Positions 7,572 through 16,823 of a stretch of DNA of 64,000 bases are shown here, one piece after another. The position numbers were made by a program, and so were the translations under genes. The DNA is taken from contig NZ_WRXN01000002.1 in assembly GCF_009758205.1 (NCBI RefSeq), forward strand, positions 62,001 to 126,000. Direction: 5' to 3'. The DNA comes from Chitinophaga tropicalis (GTDB taxonomy: Bacteria > Bacteroidota > Bacteroidia > Chitinophagales > Chitinophagaceae). Below the pieces are notes generated by a model. It ran no database searches. It saw only the letters and a list, made by a program, of their open reading frames with translations, and was not told the DNA's origin. Position 1 is the first letter of the stretch; every line of letters begins with the position of its first letter.

Positions 7572-10500
7572 ATGAAACTGATCCACATTTTGTTGAACAA
7601 AAGTGTGCTCCCTATGCTTGCCTGCACGCTTTTATTTCTCATCCAGCCAGCATCTGCCCAGCAAACCGGCAAAAAGAAGTTCCGGGGAACAGTGACCACC
7701 CAGGAGAATGAGCCTGTTATCGGGGCTACTATCAATGTAAAAGGCGGGACCGGCACAGTGACCGATGTTTCAGGCAGTTTTACCGTAGAAGCTGAAGACG
7801 GAGCTTCCGTTTCCATCAGCAGCATTGGCTTTGAAAGTAAAGAACTGGTATTGAAAGGGAATGAGCCCGTTTCTGTAAGACTCGATAAGTCCTACCGGAA
7901 CCTCAATGATGTGGTGGTTGTAGGATATGGTACCGTAAAGAAAAAGGACCTGACAGGTTCCGTAGCATTGGTGAATGTTGGGGACGCCAAAAAGAACGCG
8001 TCATACGATGTAGCAAAGATGTTACAGGGCCAGGCTGCCGGTATCAGCGTACACGGCTCAGGAGAACCCGGTGGCTATGTGCAGATCAAGATACGCGGTA
8101 CTACCACCTTCGGTGCTAACAGCCCGCTCTTCGTTATAGATGGTGTGCCTGTAGATGCCCCTTATGATTTCTCACCTAACGATATTGAAAGCATACAGGT
8201 ACTGAAAGACGCATCCGCAGCGGCCATTTACGGCTCCCGCGCGGCTACCGGGGTGATCATTATCACCACCCGCAAAGGAAAGCAGGGACCCGTAAGAGTG
8301 AACTTTAACAGCTATGTAGGTGTGCAGGAAGTACCACGAAAGATATCACTCACAAACAGGGAACAATACCAGAAAATAGTGTCTGCTGCTGAAATAAATG
8401 CCGGTTTAAGCCTGGCGCCTGCCAACGACCCTGCCAACCCTTCCTATGTATCTGATATTAATACAGACTGGCAGAAAGAAGCCCTCAAACAGGGACTGAT
8501 ACAGGACCATAACGTAGGCCTTTCCGGCGGAACAGAGAACATTTCCTATAACGCTTCACTGGGATATTTCAACCAGACAGGCACACAGGAAGGTCCACAG
8601 AAATACGATCGCTACACACTGAACACCAACCTCCAGGGAAAGAAAGGCCGCTTTAGCTACGGAGTAAAAGCCGCCTATACCCAGTCTAAAAAAGGTAACT
8701 ATGCAGCCACCAATGGGCACGCAGTGTTTGGAGGCGTGGTGACCAGTATGCTGACCGCTATCCCTACAGTACCGGTATATGACCCATCCCGCCTGGGTGG
8801 TTATGGCGGTAGCGACCAGGTCAAGAACAGGGCCATCTCTGCCAACGTAGTAGGTATCAATAACCTGGTAAATGATTATAGCGACAGGAACAGGTTCCTG
8901 GGCAACGTTTGGGGTGAGATCGAAGTGCTGAAGAACCTCAAATACCGCTTAAACGCCAGCTACGACAGGACAGACTACGAGAACTCCCATTTCGAGCCCC
9001 GCTTTGATATGGGATACTACTATCTCAACACACAATATTATATGTACCTGCAATATGGTCATTCCAATACCAGCCTGCTGGAACATACACTTACCTATGC
9101 ACTGCAGAAAGGCAAACATAAAATTGACTTCCTGGCCGGTATGACATACCAGGAAGACAGGAACGAATGGATGTCTGCTACCGCTACAGATACAACAGAT
9201 CTTGATTTTCACACCTTTGCTGCTGTGTCAAGAGCAAACGCTAAAGGCGTGACCAGCTGGAAAGGCGCCGCAGCCCTGTATTCCATGCTGGGCAGGATCA
9301 ACTATAACTATGACGACCGCTATCTGCTGACTGCCAACTTCAGACGCGACGGCTCCTCAAAATTTACTCCTGCCAACCGCTATGGTAACTTTGTTGGCTT
9401 CGCAGCTGCCTGGAATATCAGCAACGAGAAATTCTTCAAACTGCCTTCCTTCATAAGCAGCCTGAAACTGAGAGGTGGCTACGGCGTACTGGGCAACCAG
9501 ACCGCATTAGGGTATTACGATTACCAGTCCTATATTAACAACAGCACCAATTACCTGTTTGGCGATCAGCTGGCTGTAGGTTCTACCACCGTATCAGTAA
9601 CAGACCCCACACTGAAATGGGAATCTACCACCACCACCAACGTAGCGCTGGACATGGGCCTCTTCAAAGAGAAACTGTCCTTTACAGTAGAATATTACAA
9701 CCGTCTTTCCAAAGATATCATCACCGCTATCCCTATACCTTATTCTGTAGGTTCTTTCCCACAGACGCTGACCACCAACGCGGCTTCCCTGAAGAACAGC
9801 GGTCTGGAGTTTACCCTGACCTACAGAGACCATATCGGTGCACTGAACTATACCATCAACGCCAATGCTTATACGCTGAAGAACAGGGTAGAGAAACTGG
9901 GTGGCAGGAATAACCCTGTATACGGCTCCGGCAGTAAAACAGAAGTGGGTCGCGAAGTGGGAGAGCTGTTCGGGTATGTTACAGAAGGTATCTTCCAGAG
10001 CACTGACGATATTGGCAAACATGCCACACAGGACCAGTCAGGCGGTATCAAACCGGGTGACATCAAATATAAGGACATGAATGGCGATGGAGCTATTACC
10101 GACGCAGACAGGGCTTACCTCGGGTCAGCCATTCCCAAATTCTACTACGGCCTGAATGTTTCTGCCTCTTACAAAAACTTCGACCTCTCATTCTTCTGGC
10201 AGGGTAACATGGGAAGTAAAGTAAACAATGGCGTGTATTCTGCCCTGATGGCCGGTCAGTATGGTAATGCGCATACAGATGAACTGAACTACTGGACACC
10301 AGCAAACACCAATACCAATGTACCACGTCCGCTGATCAACGATATTAACAACGGCCGTTTCTCAGACCGTTTTGTGCAGAGCGGTTCCTATGTAAAACTG
10401 CAGAACGCTCAGATCGGATATACCCTTCCAGAGTCAACACTCGGCAGGACCCATGTATTCCGCAGCCTGCGCATGTACATCTCAGGACTGAACCTGGTTA

Positions 10501-10625
10501 CCATCACCAGATACAAAGGCTACGATCCTGACTTTATCAGTGATGGGCTCTTCAACCGTGGCTTTGACTATGGCTCTTTCCCGAACCCACGAACAGTGAT
10601 GTTTGGCGTACAGTTAGGTCTTTAA
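7572..10625 (+). CDS. SusC-family TonB-dependent receptor (arabinan locus)
   Basis: A 1,017-residue outer-membrane importer. It has a signal peptide cut near ASAQQ (about residue 29), a carboxypeptidase-like domain (about 37-110, FRGTVTTQENEPVIGATINV) and a plug with VVVVGYGTVKKKDLTG and DGVPVDAP. A 22-strand-type barrel ends in VMFGVQLGL. There is no STN domain, as expected when regulation is by HTCS rather than sigma/FecR. It is the first gene of a five-gene operon ending at 16759. A weak promoter-like match is TTG at 7497-7499, N20, then TATTCCCG; the poor -7 element would fit activator dependence. The substrate (arabinan oligosaccharides) is inferred from the downstream glycosidases. Confidence 0.95.
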   Translation: MKLIHILLNKSVLPMLACTLLFLIQPASAQQTGKKKFRGTVTTQENEPVIGATINVKGGTGTVTDVSGSFTVEAEDGASVSISSIGFESKELVLKGNEPVSVRLDKSYRNLNDVVVVGYGTVKKKDLTGSVALVNVGDAKKNASYDVAKMLQGQAAGISVHGSGEPGGYVQIKIRGTTTFGANSPLFVIDGVPVDAPYDFSPNDIESIQVLKDASAAAIYGSRAATGVIIITTRKGKQGPVRVNFNSYVGVQEVPRKISLTNREQYQKIVSAAEINAGLSLAPANDPANPSYVSDINTDWQKEALKQGLIQDHNVGLSGGTENISYNASLGYFNQTGTQEGPQKYDRYTLNTNLQGKKGRFSYGVKAAYTQSKKGNYAATNGHAVFGGVVTSMLTAIPTVPVYDPSRLGGYGGSDQVKNRAISANVVGINNLVNDYSDRNRFLGNVWGEIEVLKNLKYRLNASYDRTDYENSHFEPRFDMGYYYLNTQYYMYLQYGHSNTSLLEHTLTYALQKGKHKIDFLAGMTYQEDRNEWMSATATDTTDLDFHTFAAVSRANAKGVTSWKGAAALYSMLGRINYNYDDRYLLTANFRRDGSSKFTPANRYGNFVGFAAAWNISNEKFFKLPSFISSLKLRGGYGVLGNQTALGYYDYQSYINNSTNYLFGDQLAVGSTTVSVTDPTLKWESTTTTNVALDMGLFKEKLSFTVEYYNRLSKDIITAIPIPYSVGSFPQTLTTNAASLKNSGLEFTLTYRDHIGALNYTINANAYTLKNRVEKLGGRNNPVYGSGSKTEVGREVGELFGYVTEGIFQSTDDIGKHATQDQSGGIKPGDIKYKDMNGDGAITDADRAYLGSAIPKFYYGLNVSASYKNFDLSFFWQGNMGSKVNNGVYSALMAGQYGNAHTDELNYWTPANTNTNVPRPLINDINNGRFSDRFVQSGSYVKLQNAQIGYTLPESTLGRTHVFRSLRMYISGLNLVTITRYKGYDPDFISDGLFNRGFDYGSFPNPRTVMFGVQLGL

Positions 10626-10643
10626 TCTTTAAACAGCATTACA

Positions 10644-12194
10644 ATGAAACGTACTATAATTATATTCATGGCCACCGGTCTGCTAATTACAGCCTGCGGT
10701 AAGAAACTGGAACAAATTAACCCGAACGCGCAAACGTCAGCAACTTTCTGGAAAACAGGTAACGATGCTGTACAGGGTATCAATGCAGCCTACGCACCCT
10801 TATTACTGGACGGAGCATACATGCGTTTTACACCAATATTACTGGATGTGAGAGGTGATGATATCAGGAGCAACAGTCCGTGGACAGCTATCTCCGGTGT
10901 AGGGAAATTCGCTCTTGGCACCGGCAATGCAGACGGCTACGGATGGGCTTTCGACGAGTACTACGAAGGCGTGTTCCGCTGCAACCAGGTACTCGACAAT
11001 GTGCCTGCCATCGATATGGATAGCGACCTGAAAAACCGTGTGTTGGGACAGGCCTATTTCTTGAGAGGCCTGTACTTTTTCCACCTGGTCAACATGTTCG
11101 GTAACGTAGCGCTGCCCACCAGCACACCACAGTCAAAAGCAGACTTCTATAAGAAACAGGCTACACAACAGGAAGGCTGGCAGCAGGTAATAGCCGATTT
11201 TAAAGCAGCGGCAGACCTGTTACCTGTATCGTACGTAGGTATAAGCGGCGCTGACGCCGGTCAGGTGGGCAGGGCCACCAAAGGTGCTGCAATGGGCTAC
11301 CTGGGTAAAGCTTACCTGTTCAATAAAATGTATCCCGAAGCAGGCGAACAGTTTAAGAAAGTGATAGACCTGGGCGTATATGAACTGATGCCCGATTATA
11401 AAGACAACTTTACAGAAAGCAAAGAAAATAACGCAGAATCTATTTTTGAAGTACAGTTCTCCACTACCGCAGGCGGTACCGATCTCGGCTGGCAGGGCAT
11501 TCCTACATCTACCTGGGCAAAGACATCTGCAAGGGCTATCACCTACGGCGCTCCTAATTTCGGATGGACCGACGTACAGCCAACCATGTCTGCATTCAAT
11601 GAGTACATGCAGGAAAAGACCGTAGATGGCGGAACAGACCCGCGCCTTGATGCCACCATGTTCTATAACAAACCAGGAGAAACTATCTACGGACAGTTAT
11701 TCGCCCAGGTATATGCCAACAGCTCCTATCTCAATGATATTTTCTGCCGCAAGTACGAGAATGGCGATGGTAACAAAGCCAATGAATACGACTGGAAATC
11801 CGGCATCAATGAGCGCCTGATGCGCTACTCCGACATACTGCTCATGTATGCGGAATGCCTGGCGCAACAGAGCCAGACAGCACAGGCTGCCCCTTATATC
11901 CAGCAGGTAAGGACCCGTGCTAAACTGCCTGATATCACTTCCACACTGGCTGCCATGACAAAAGACCAGATGCTCACTCAGCTTGCCCACGAACGCTTGC
12001 TGGAATTCTGCCTGGAAGGACACCGCTTTGATGATATACGCCGCTGGGGATGGCTGGAAGATCCCACCAAACTTGCCATGCTGAAATCCCGCGATCCGGA
12101 GTTCGACAACTACAAACCAGGAAAAGAACTCTATCCTATCCCACAGGGAGAAATAGATAACAATCCCGGGTTTGAACAGAACGACGCATACTGA
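10644..12194 (+). CDS. SusD/RagB family surface glycan-binding lipoprotein (arabinan locus)
   Basis: A 516-residue partner of the upstream SusC, 18 bp away. The lipobox is LLITAC with lipidated C18, followed by GKK, compatible with surface export. SusD features are the N-terminal YMRF..LLDVRGDDIR stretch, the TPR-like core (VLGQAYFLRGLYFFHLVNMFGNVALP) and the C-terminal RYSDILLMYAECLAQ. A further one is LAHERLLEFCLEGHRFDDIRRW, with the closing YPIPQGEIDNNPGFEQNDAY. It would act as the ligand-binding lid on the SusC barrel. Confidence 0.96.
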   Translation: MKRTIIIFMATGLLITACGKKLEQINPNAQTSATFWKTGNDAVQGINAAYAPLLLDGAYMRFTPILLDVRGDDIRSNSPWTAISGVGKFALGTGNADGYGWAFDEYYEGVFRCNQVLDNVPAIDMDSDLKNRVLGQAYFLRGLYFFHLVNMFGNVALPTSTPQSKADFYKKQATQQEGWQQVIADFKAAADLLPVSYVGISGADAGQVGRATKGAAMGYLGKAYLFNKMYPEAGEQFKKVIDLGVYELMPDYKDNFTESKENNAESIFEVQFSTTAGGTDLGWQGIPTSTWAKTSARAITYGAPNFGWTDVQPTMSAFNEYMQEKTVDGGTDPRLDATMFYNKPGETIYGQLFAQVYANSSYLNDIFCRKYENGDGNKANEYDWKSGINERLMRYSDILLMYAECLAQQSQTAQAAPYIQQVRTRAKLPDITSTLAAMTKDQMLTQLAHERLLEFCLEGHRFDDIRRWGWLEDPTKLAMLKSRDPEFDNYKPGKELYPIPQGEIDNNPGFEQNDAY

Positions 12195-12204
12195 TAAAAC
12201 ATTC

Positions 12205-12220
12205 CCGTACCACCGTACGG
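12205..12220 (+). other. Intercistronic hairpin between susD and GH43
   Basis: CCGTAC-CACC-GTACGG forms a 6-bp stem with a 4-nt loop in the 53-bp gap, without a T-run. It is more likely an mRNA processing or stability element than a terminator, since the operon continues. Confidence 0.3.
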
Positions 12221-12247
12221 ATCATCAAAAACCTGTAAATACAGCAT

Positions 12248-13738
12248 ATGATCTTCCCTCATGTAAGAAAGAGAGCAATTCTGTTTTTATTAATAGCAGG
12301 TATGGTTTCGTGCCGGAAAACAGAGACACCTGCACCGGCCGGCACTGATACTACCGGGGAGGAAGCCCCGGTAGTTACCTTCGACATCAATAGTATTAAC
12401 GATACTTATGCCGATGTGGCGCCGTTTGTCTATTATCCCAAATGGGGGCCCTACAACGTGCATGATCCCATCATCAGGAAATTCGGTGATTACTATTACT
12501 GTTACAGCACAGACGTAGGCTACGGCATCTCCGTAAGGCCCGGTCTGCAGATCCGTAAATCGAAAGACCTTGTAGAATGGACATTCGTAGGCTGGGTATT
12601 TGACAAGATACCATCCATTGGCGCTTCCTTCATTCAGCAACGGGGTGGCACACCCAATAACAGCCTGTGGGCGCCCAGCGTGCTGAAAGTAGGTAATGAA
12701 TACCGGCTTTATTACTCACTGGCTTCGAATGTAGGCCGCCTGAGTGTTGTGGGACTGGCCACTGCAACATCTCCCGAAGGCCCGTGGACAGAAAAAGGTC
12801 TGGTAGTGACCTCCCTGAACGATAATTCCATTCAGACAAATGCCATCGATCCCAGCGTCCTGGTAACTTCTTCCGGCGATCATTGGATGTACTACGGTTC
12901 TGCATGGGACGGTATCTATGCGTTGAAACTGAACGCATCCACCGGCCTCGCACAAACGTCGAACGACAAAGGAAAACGTATCGCTAACCGCGGGTTTACT
13001 GCTGGAAAGTATAACGGTAATATAGAAGGACCGGAAGTGATCTATAACCCTGCACAGAATAAATATTTCCTCTTCATTGCGTATGACTGGCTGGAAACAA
13101 AATACAACACACGCGTAATGCGCGGCGATAATCCTGATGGGCCTTTCTACGATTTCAAAGGCACAGATGCCAACACTAACGTAGATCACGGACCAATGAT
13201 CACAGCTCCATACCAGTTCAATGGCCATGGAGGCTGGCAGGGCGTATCGCATTGCACCGTATTTGATGACGGGAACGGGCAATACTACCTGGCGCACCAG
13301 GGAAGGCCCGGAGCAGGTAAATACTTTATGGACCTGCATGTGCGAAAAGTGTTCTGGACAAGTGATGGATGGCCCATTGTTTCGCCGGAACGCTACGCCT
13401 GGGAGAATAATGCCAATGTACCTGTCGACAGTATCACCGGCGCCTGGGAACAGATCATACTTGGGTACCGGGTAGTACCAGGTTACGCAGATGAGCAGGT
13501 ATCCCCCGATTTCCAGGTATCCATACCGCTCACTATATCTGCCAACGGAACGCTGAACAACGATCCCAACAGCAAATGGACCTATACCGCTCCCTGGCTG
13601 GAAATGAAATGGAGCAACGGCTTTACAGATAAGGTGCTGATACAGATGGGAAGGGACTGGGAGAAAAAAACAAACACTTTCATATTTACCGGGCTGAATA
13701 ATGACGGTACCGCAATATGGGGTAAGAAAAGCAAGTAA
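12248..13738 (+). CDS. GH43 endo-alpha-1,5-L-arabinanase, lipoprotein
   Basis: A 496-residue surface or periplasmic lipoprotein (lipobox GMVSC, C22). The five-bladed GH43 propeller shows the expected catalytic triad: base D73 in NVHDPII, pKa-modulating D201 in NAIDPSV and acid E260 in IEGPEVIY. NNSLWAPSV and the HCTVFDDG region are also typical. A C-terminal beta-sandwich of about 100 residues (from about 390) resembles the accessory domain of endo-arabinanases. The enzyme would cut the arabinan backbone at the cell surface before import. The subfamily assignment (GH43_5-like) is an inference from overall pattern. Confidence 0.88.
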   Translation: MIFPHVRKRAILFLLIAGMVSCRKTETPAPAGTDTTGEEAPVVTFDINSINDTYADVAPFVYYPKWGPYNVHDPIIRKFGDYYYCYSTDVGYGISVRPGLQIRKSKDLVEWTFVGWVFDKIPSIGASFIQQRGGTPNNSLWAPSVLKVGNEYRLYYSLASNVGRLSVVGLATATSPEGPWTEKGLVVTSLNDNSIQTNAIDPSVLVTSSGDHWMYYGSAWDGIYALKLNASTGLAQTSNDKGKRIANRGFTAGKYNGNIEGPEVIYNPAQNKYFLFIAYDWLETKYNTRVMRGDNPDGPFYDFKGTDANTNVDHGPMITAPYQFNGHGGWQGVSHCTVFDDGNGQYYLAHQGRPGAGKYFMDLHVRKVFWTSDGWPIVSPERYAWENNANVPVDSITGAWEQIILGYRVVPGYADEQVSPDFQVSIPLTISANGTLNNDPNSKWTYTAPWLEMKWSNGFTDKVLIQMGRDWEKKTNTFIFTGLNNDGTAIWGKKSK

Positions 13739-13766
13739 TGATTTAAACAATTGATAACCGGGTGTA

Positions 13767-15746
13767 ATGAGAAAAAAGGTATTACAGGTACTGGCGCTTG
13801 GCCTGCTGTTATCGCCATGTGTTGCAGAGGCGCAGAACAGGAATGTCATCACAGTAAAAACAAAAACAGTAAGCGGTAAAATAGCTCCTGCTATGTGGGG
13901 TGTCTTCTTTGAAGACATCAACATGGGGGCTGATGGCGGCATCTATGCAGAATTGGTAAAGAACCGTTCCTTCGAATTCTTCAAACCCCTGATGGGATGG
14001 ACTGTGAACGGCGCTAAAGTGAAAGAGGGCGATTTCCTGGTACTGAACCGGGCTCCGGAACATACTGCCAATCCCCGTTTCCTGAAAGCTACGGTAAGGA
14101 ACGCAGCACAGGGCGATGCCGGTTTGCTGAATGAAGGATTCCGCGGGATGGGGATCAAACAGGGATTGCGTTATGACTTCTCCGTCATGTACCGGCAGCA
14201 GCAGCCGGGAGTGAAGCTGCATGTGCAGCTACTGAACAGCAACGGTAAGGTAATTGGCGATACTATACTTATTCCTTCGCAACAGAACAGTGAATGGCAT
14301 AAACAGGCGGTCAGCTTTCATGCTTCCGGAACGGAGCCTAAAGCTAAGATGCAGCTATGGCTGGAAGGCAACGGGATCATTGATCTTGATATGATCTCGT
14401 TGTTTCCGGCAGATACCTGGAAGAACCGCCCCGGCGGCATGCGTGCAGACATGATACAGATGCTGGCCGATCTTAAGCCCGGTTTTATCCGCTTTCCCGG
14501 AGGATGTATTGTGGAAGGATTTGACCTCTCCCAGCGTTATCAATGGAAAAAGACGATCGGGCCTGTAGAAGAACGCCAGCTGATCATTAACCGCTGGAAC
14601 TTTGAATTTGCACACCGGCCCGCACCGGATTACTTCCAGACATTTGGCCTTGGCTTTTTTGAATACTTTCAGCTGGCTGAAGATATAGGAGCCGAACCAT
14701 TGCCTATTCTGAACTGTGGTATGGCCTGCCAGTTCAACTCGGCCGAACTGGTGCCGCTGGACGAGCTGCAACCTTATATCCAGGACGCCCTGGACCTCAT
14801 AGAATTTGCCAATGGAGATGCTGCTACACACTGGGGCAAAGTACGTGCTGACATGGGACATCCGGCGCCTTTCAACCTGAAATTACTGGGAGTAGGTAAC
14901 GAGAACTGGGGCCCGCAATATATAGAACGGTTGAAACTGTTCACCAAAGCCATCAAAGACAAATACCCAGGGATTCAGTTAGTGAACAGCGCTGGTACTG
15001 ATCCCGACGGAGAACGGTTCGATTATCTTAACAAAGAGCTGCGCAACATGCAGGCAGATATTATTGATGAACACTACTATCGTTCACCACAATGGTTCAT
15101 GCAGAATGCACGGCGTTATGATAATTATCCCCGGAGAGGATCAAAGGTATTTGCAGGTGAATATGCTGCGCAAACCGATAAGATCGCAAGCCCGCATAAT
15201 AAGAACAACTGGCTGGCAGCCCTTTCTGAAGCGGCTTTTATGACGGGCCTGGAAAGAAATGCAGATGTTGTGACAATGGCTTCCTATGCACCATTATTTG
15301 CACATGCCGATGGCTGGCAATGGACGCCCGATCTTATCTGGGTAGATAACCTGCAATCTTACGGTACGCCCAATTACTACGTACAGCAATTGTTCTCTCT
15401 GAATAAAGGCACCGCTATTGTGCCCCTGCGCATGAACAACGACGTTATTGCAGGACAGGACAGCCTTTACGCATCTGCGGCTCTTGACGGGAAGACCAAT
15501 GAGCTGATCATCAAGCTGGTCAACGTATCCGGCAAACCTAAGACGTATACTGTAGAACTGGAAGATGCAAAACCTGCCAAACAGGCTAAGCTGACAGTAT
15601 TGCAAAGCGATAACGTGAACGGTGTGAACAGCCTGGAACAACCTAAGCAGGTTGCGCCGAAGACGGCAGAGATCATCATACCGGGCAAACGATTCCCGCT
15701 GGAAGCAGCTCCTTATTCATTAAGTATATGCAGGGTCCGTTTATGA
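13767..15746 (+). CDS. GH51 alpha-L-arabinofuranosidase
   Basis: A 659-residue periplasmic enzyme with a cleaved signal peptide (ALGLLLSPCVAEAQ). It belongs to the larger bacterial/plant GH51 type. The N-terminal region (MWGVFFEDINMGADGGIYAEL) leads into a CBM4_9-like jelly roll (about 75-215). The TIM barrel has RFPGGCIVEGFD, acid/base E379 in GVGNENWGPQY, DEHYYRSPQWF, and probable nucleophile E465 in FAGEYAAQ. A C-terminal beta-sandwich follows. It would release terminal arabinose from imported arabino-oligosaccharides. It lies 28 bp after the GH43 gene and overlaps the next gene by 4 bp. Confidence 0.93.
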   Translation: MRKKVLQVLALGLLLSPCVAEAQNRNVITVKTKTVSGKIAPAMWGVFFEDINMGADGGIYAELVKNRSFEFFKPLMGWTVNGAKVKEGDFLVLNRAPEHTANPRFLKATVRNAAQGDAGLLNEGFRGMGIKQGLRYDFSVMYRQQQPGVKLHVQLLNSNGKVIGDTILIPSQQNSEWHKQAVSFHASGTEPKAKMQLWLEGNGIIDLDMISLFPADTWKNRPGGMRADMIQMLADLKPGFIRFPGGCIVEGFDLSQRYQWKKTIGPVEERQLIINRWNFEFAHRPAPDYFQTFGLGFFEYFQLAEDIGAEPLPILNCGMACQFNSAELVPLDELQPYIQDALDLIEFANGDAATHWGKVRADMGHPAPFNLKLLGVGNENWGPQYIERLKLFTKAIKDKYPGIQLVNSAGTDPDGERFDYLNKELRNMQADIIDEHYYRSPQWFMQNARRYDNYPRRGSKVFAGEYAAQTDKIASPHNKNNWLAALSEAAFMTGLERNADVVTMASYAPLFAHADGWQWTPDLIWVDNLQSYGTPNYYVQQLFSLNKGTAIVPLRMNNDVIAGQDSLYASAALDGKTNELIIKLVNVSGKPKTYTVELEDAKPAKQAKLTVLQSDNVNGVNSLEQPKQVAPKTAEIIIPGKRFPLEAAPYSLSICRVRL

Positions 15747-16759
15747 AATATGTATCAGTCTTTCTTTTATTAATACTGGTATGGTCCTCACGGCTCGGGG
15801 CCCAACCCGTACCTGTGGGGACTATATTCCCTACCCGCAGCACACCTGTGCATGACCCGGTATTGATCAGAGAGAAAGATACCTATTACCTGTTCTGCAC
15901 AGGAAATGGTATTACAGTTTATTCCTCTCCTGACCTGCAGCACTGGCGTAAGGAAAACCCCGTGTTTGATCATGCGCCCGAATGGGCGTTAAAGACCATC
16001 CCCGGATTTAAAGGACATATATGGGCGCCGGATATCAGCTATTATAACGGCAGATATTATCTCTATTATGCTGTTTCTGCGTTCGGGAAAAACACATCAT
16101 GTATAGGACTGGCCGTTAATAGTACACTGGATAGAAAATCACCTGATTATAAATGGGAAGACAAAGGCAAGGTAATACAATCTGTTCCCGGCCGCGATAT
16201 GTGGAATGCGATAGACCCCAACCTGGTTTTGGATGATAGCGGTACACCATGGCTTTCTTTCGGTTCTTTCTGGGAAGGTATTAAACTGGTGAAAATGGAA
16301 AAGGACCTGCAAACACCTGGTCAGCCGGAAGAATGGTATACTGTTGCAAGAAGGCCGCGTAGCTTTGCCATACCCGATACATCAGCCGGTAACGGAGCTA
16401 TAGAAGCTCCTTTTATTTTCAGGAAAGGGAAGTATTACTATCTCTTTGTTTCCACTGATTATTGCTGTCAGGGGGTGAAAAGCACGTATAAAGTAGTAGT
16501 AGGGAGAAGTGAAAGAGTAGACGGGCCCTACCTGGATAAACAACAGCTTTCCCTGCAGTCAGGCGGAGGTACTATTGTTGCTCAGGGCGATGGCGTTAAC
16601 TGGTATGCAGCGGGACATAATGCCGTATTCTCTGAATCGGGGAAAGACTATCTTGTATTGCATGGCTATGACGCGAAGGACAGAGGACGTTCTAAATTAA
16701 TTATAGAAGAGATAACGTGGCAGGATGGATGGCCGGTACTGACAAATGGCCTGAGATAA
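15743..16759 (+). CDS. GH43 arabinan endo-1,5-alpha-L-arabinosidase
   Basis: A 338-residue single-domain GH43 with signal peptide (VFLLLILVWSSRLGAQ). Catalytic residues: D38 in PVHDPVLI, D158 in NAIDPNLV and E221 in AIEAPFIF. HIWAPDISYYNGRYYLYY and SFGSFWEGIKL match endo-arabinanases. The ATG at 15743 was chosen over 15728 because it overlaps the GH51 stop as ATGA and begins right at the signal peptide. With the larger GH43 it gives two endo-acting arabinanases, one lipid-anchored and one soluble. It ends the arabinan operon at a strong terminator. Confidence 0.92.
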   Translation: MKYVSVFLLLILVWSSRLGAQPVPVGTIFPTRSTPVHDPVLIREKDTYYLFCTGNGITVYSSPDLQHWRKENPVFDHAPEWALKTIPGFKGHIWAPDISYYNGRYYLYYAVSAFGKNTSCIGLAVNSTLDRKSPDYKWEDKGKVIQSVPGRDMWNAIDPNLVLDDSGTPWLSFGSFWEGIKLVKMEKDLQTPGQPEEWYTVARRPRSFAIPDTSAGNGAIEAPFIFRKGKYYYLFVSTDYCCQGVKSTYKVVVGRSERVDGPYLDKQQLSLQSGGGTIVAQGDGVNWYAAGHNAVFSESGKDYLVLHGYDAKDRGRSKLIIEEITWQDGWPVLTNGLR

Positions 16760-16783
16760 TTTTATGTCAACCTGGAGTATATA

Positions 16784-16817
16784 AGAGAGTGCGCCTATAT
16801 GACGCACTCTCTTTTTT
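16784..16817. terminator. Bidirectional intrinsic terminator between GH43 and GH64 genes
   Basis: AGAGAGTGCG (16784-16793) pairs perfectly with CGCACTCTCT (16803-16812) around a 9-nt loop and is followed by TTTTT on the plus strand. It sits between two convergent genes. Confidence 0.85.
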
Positions 16818-16823
16818 AGAATA

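Noticed and set aside
12716..13942. 408-codon minus-strand open frame across the GH43 gene
   Set aside because: It is antisense to a gene with complete catalytic motifs, has Cys/His-rich composition unlike other proteins here, and shows no domain.
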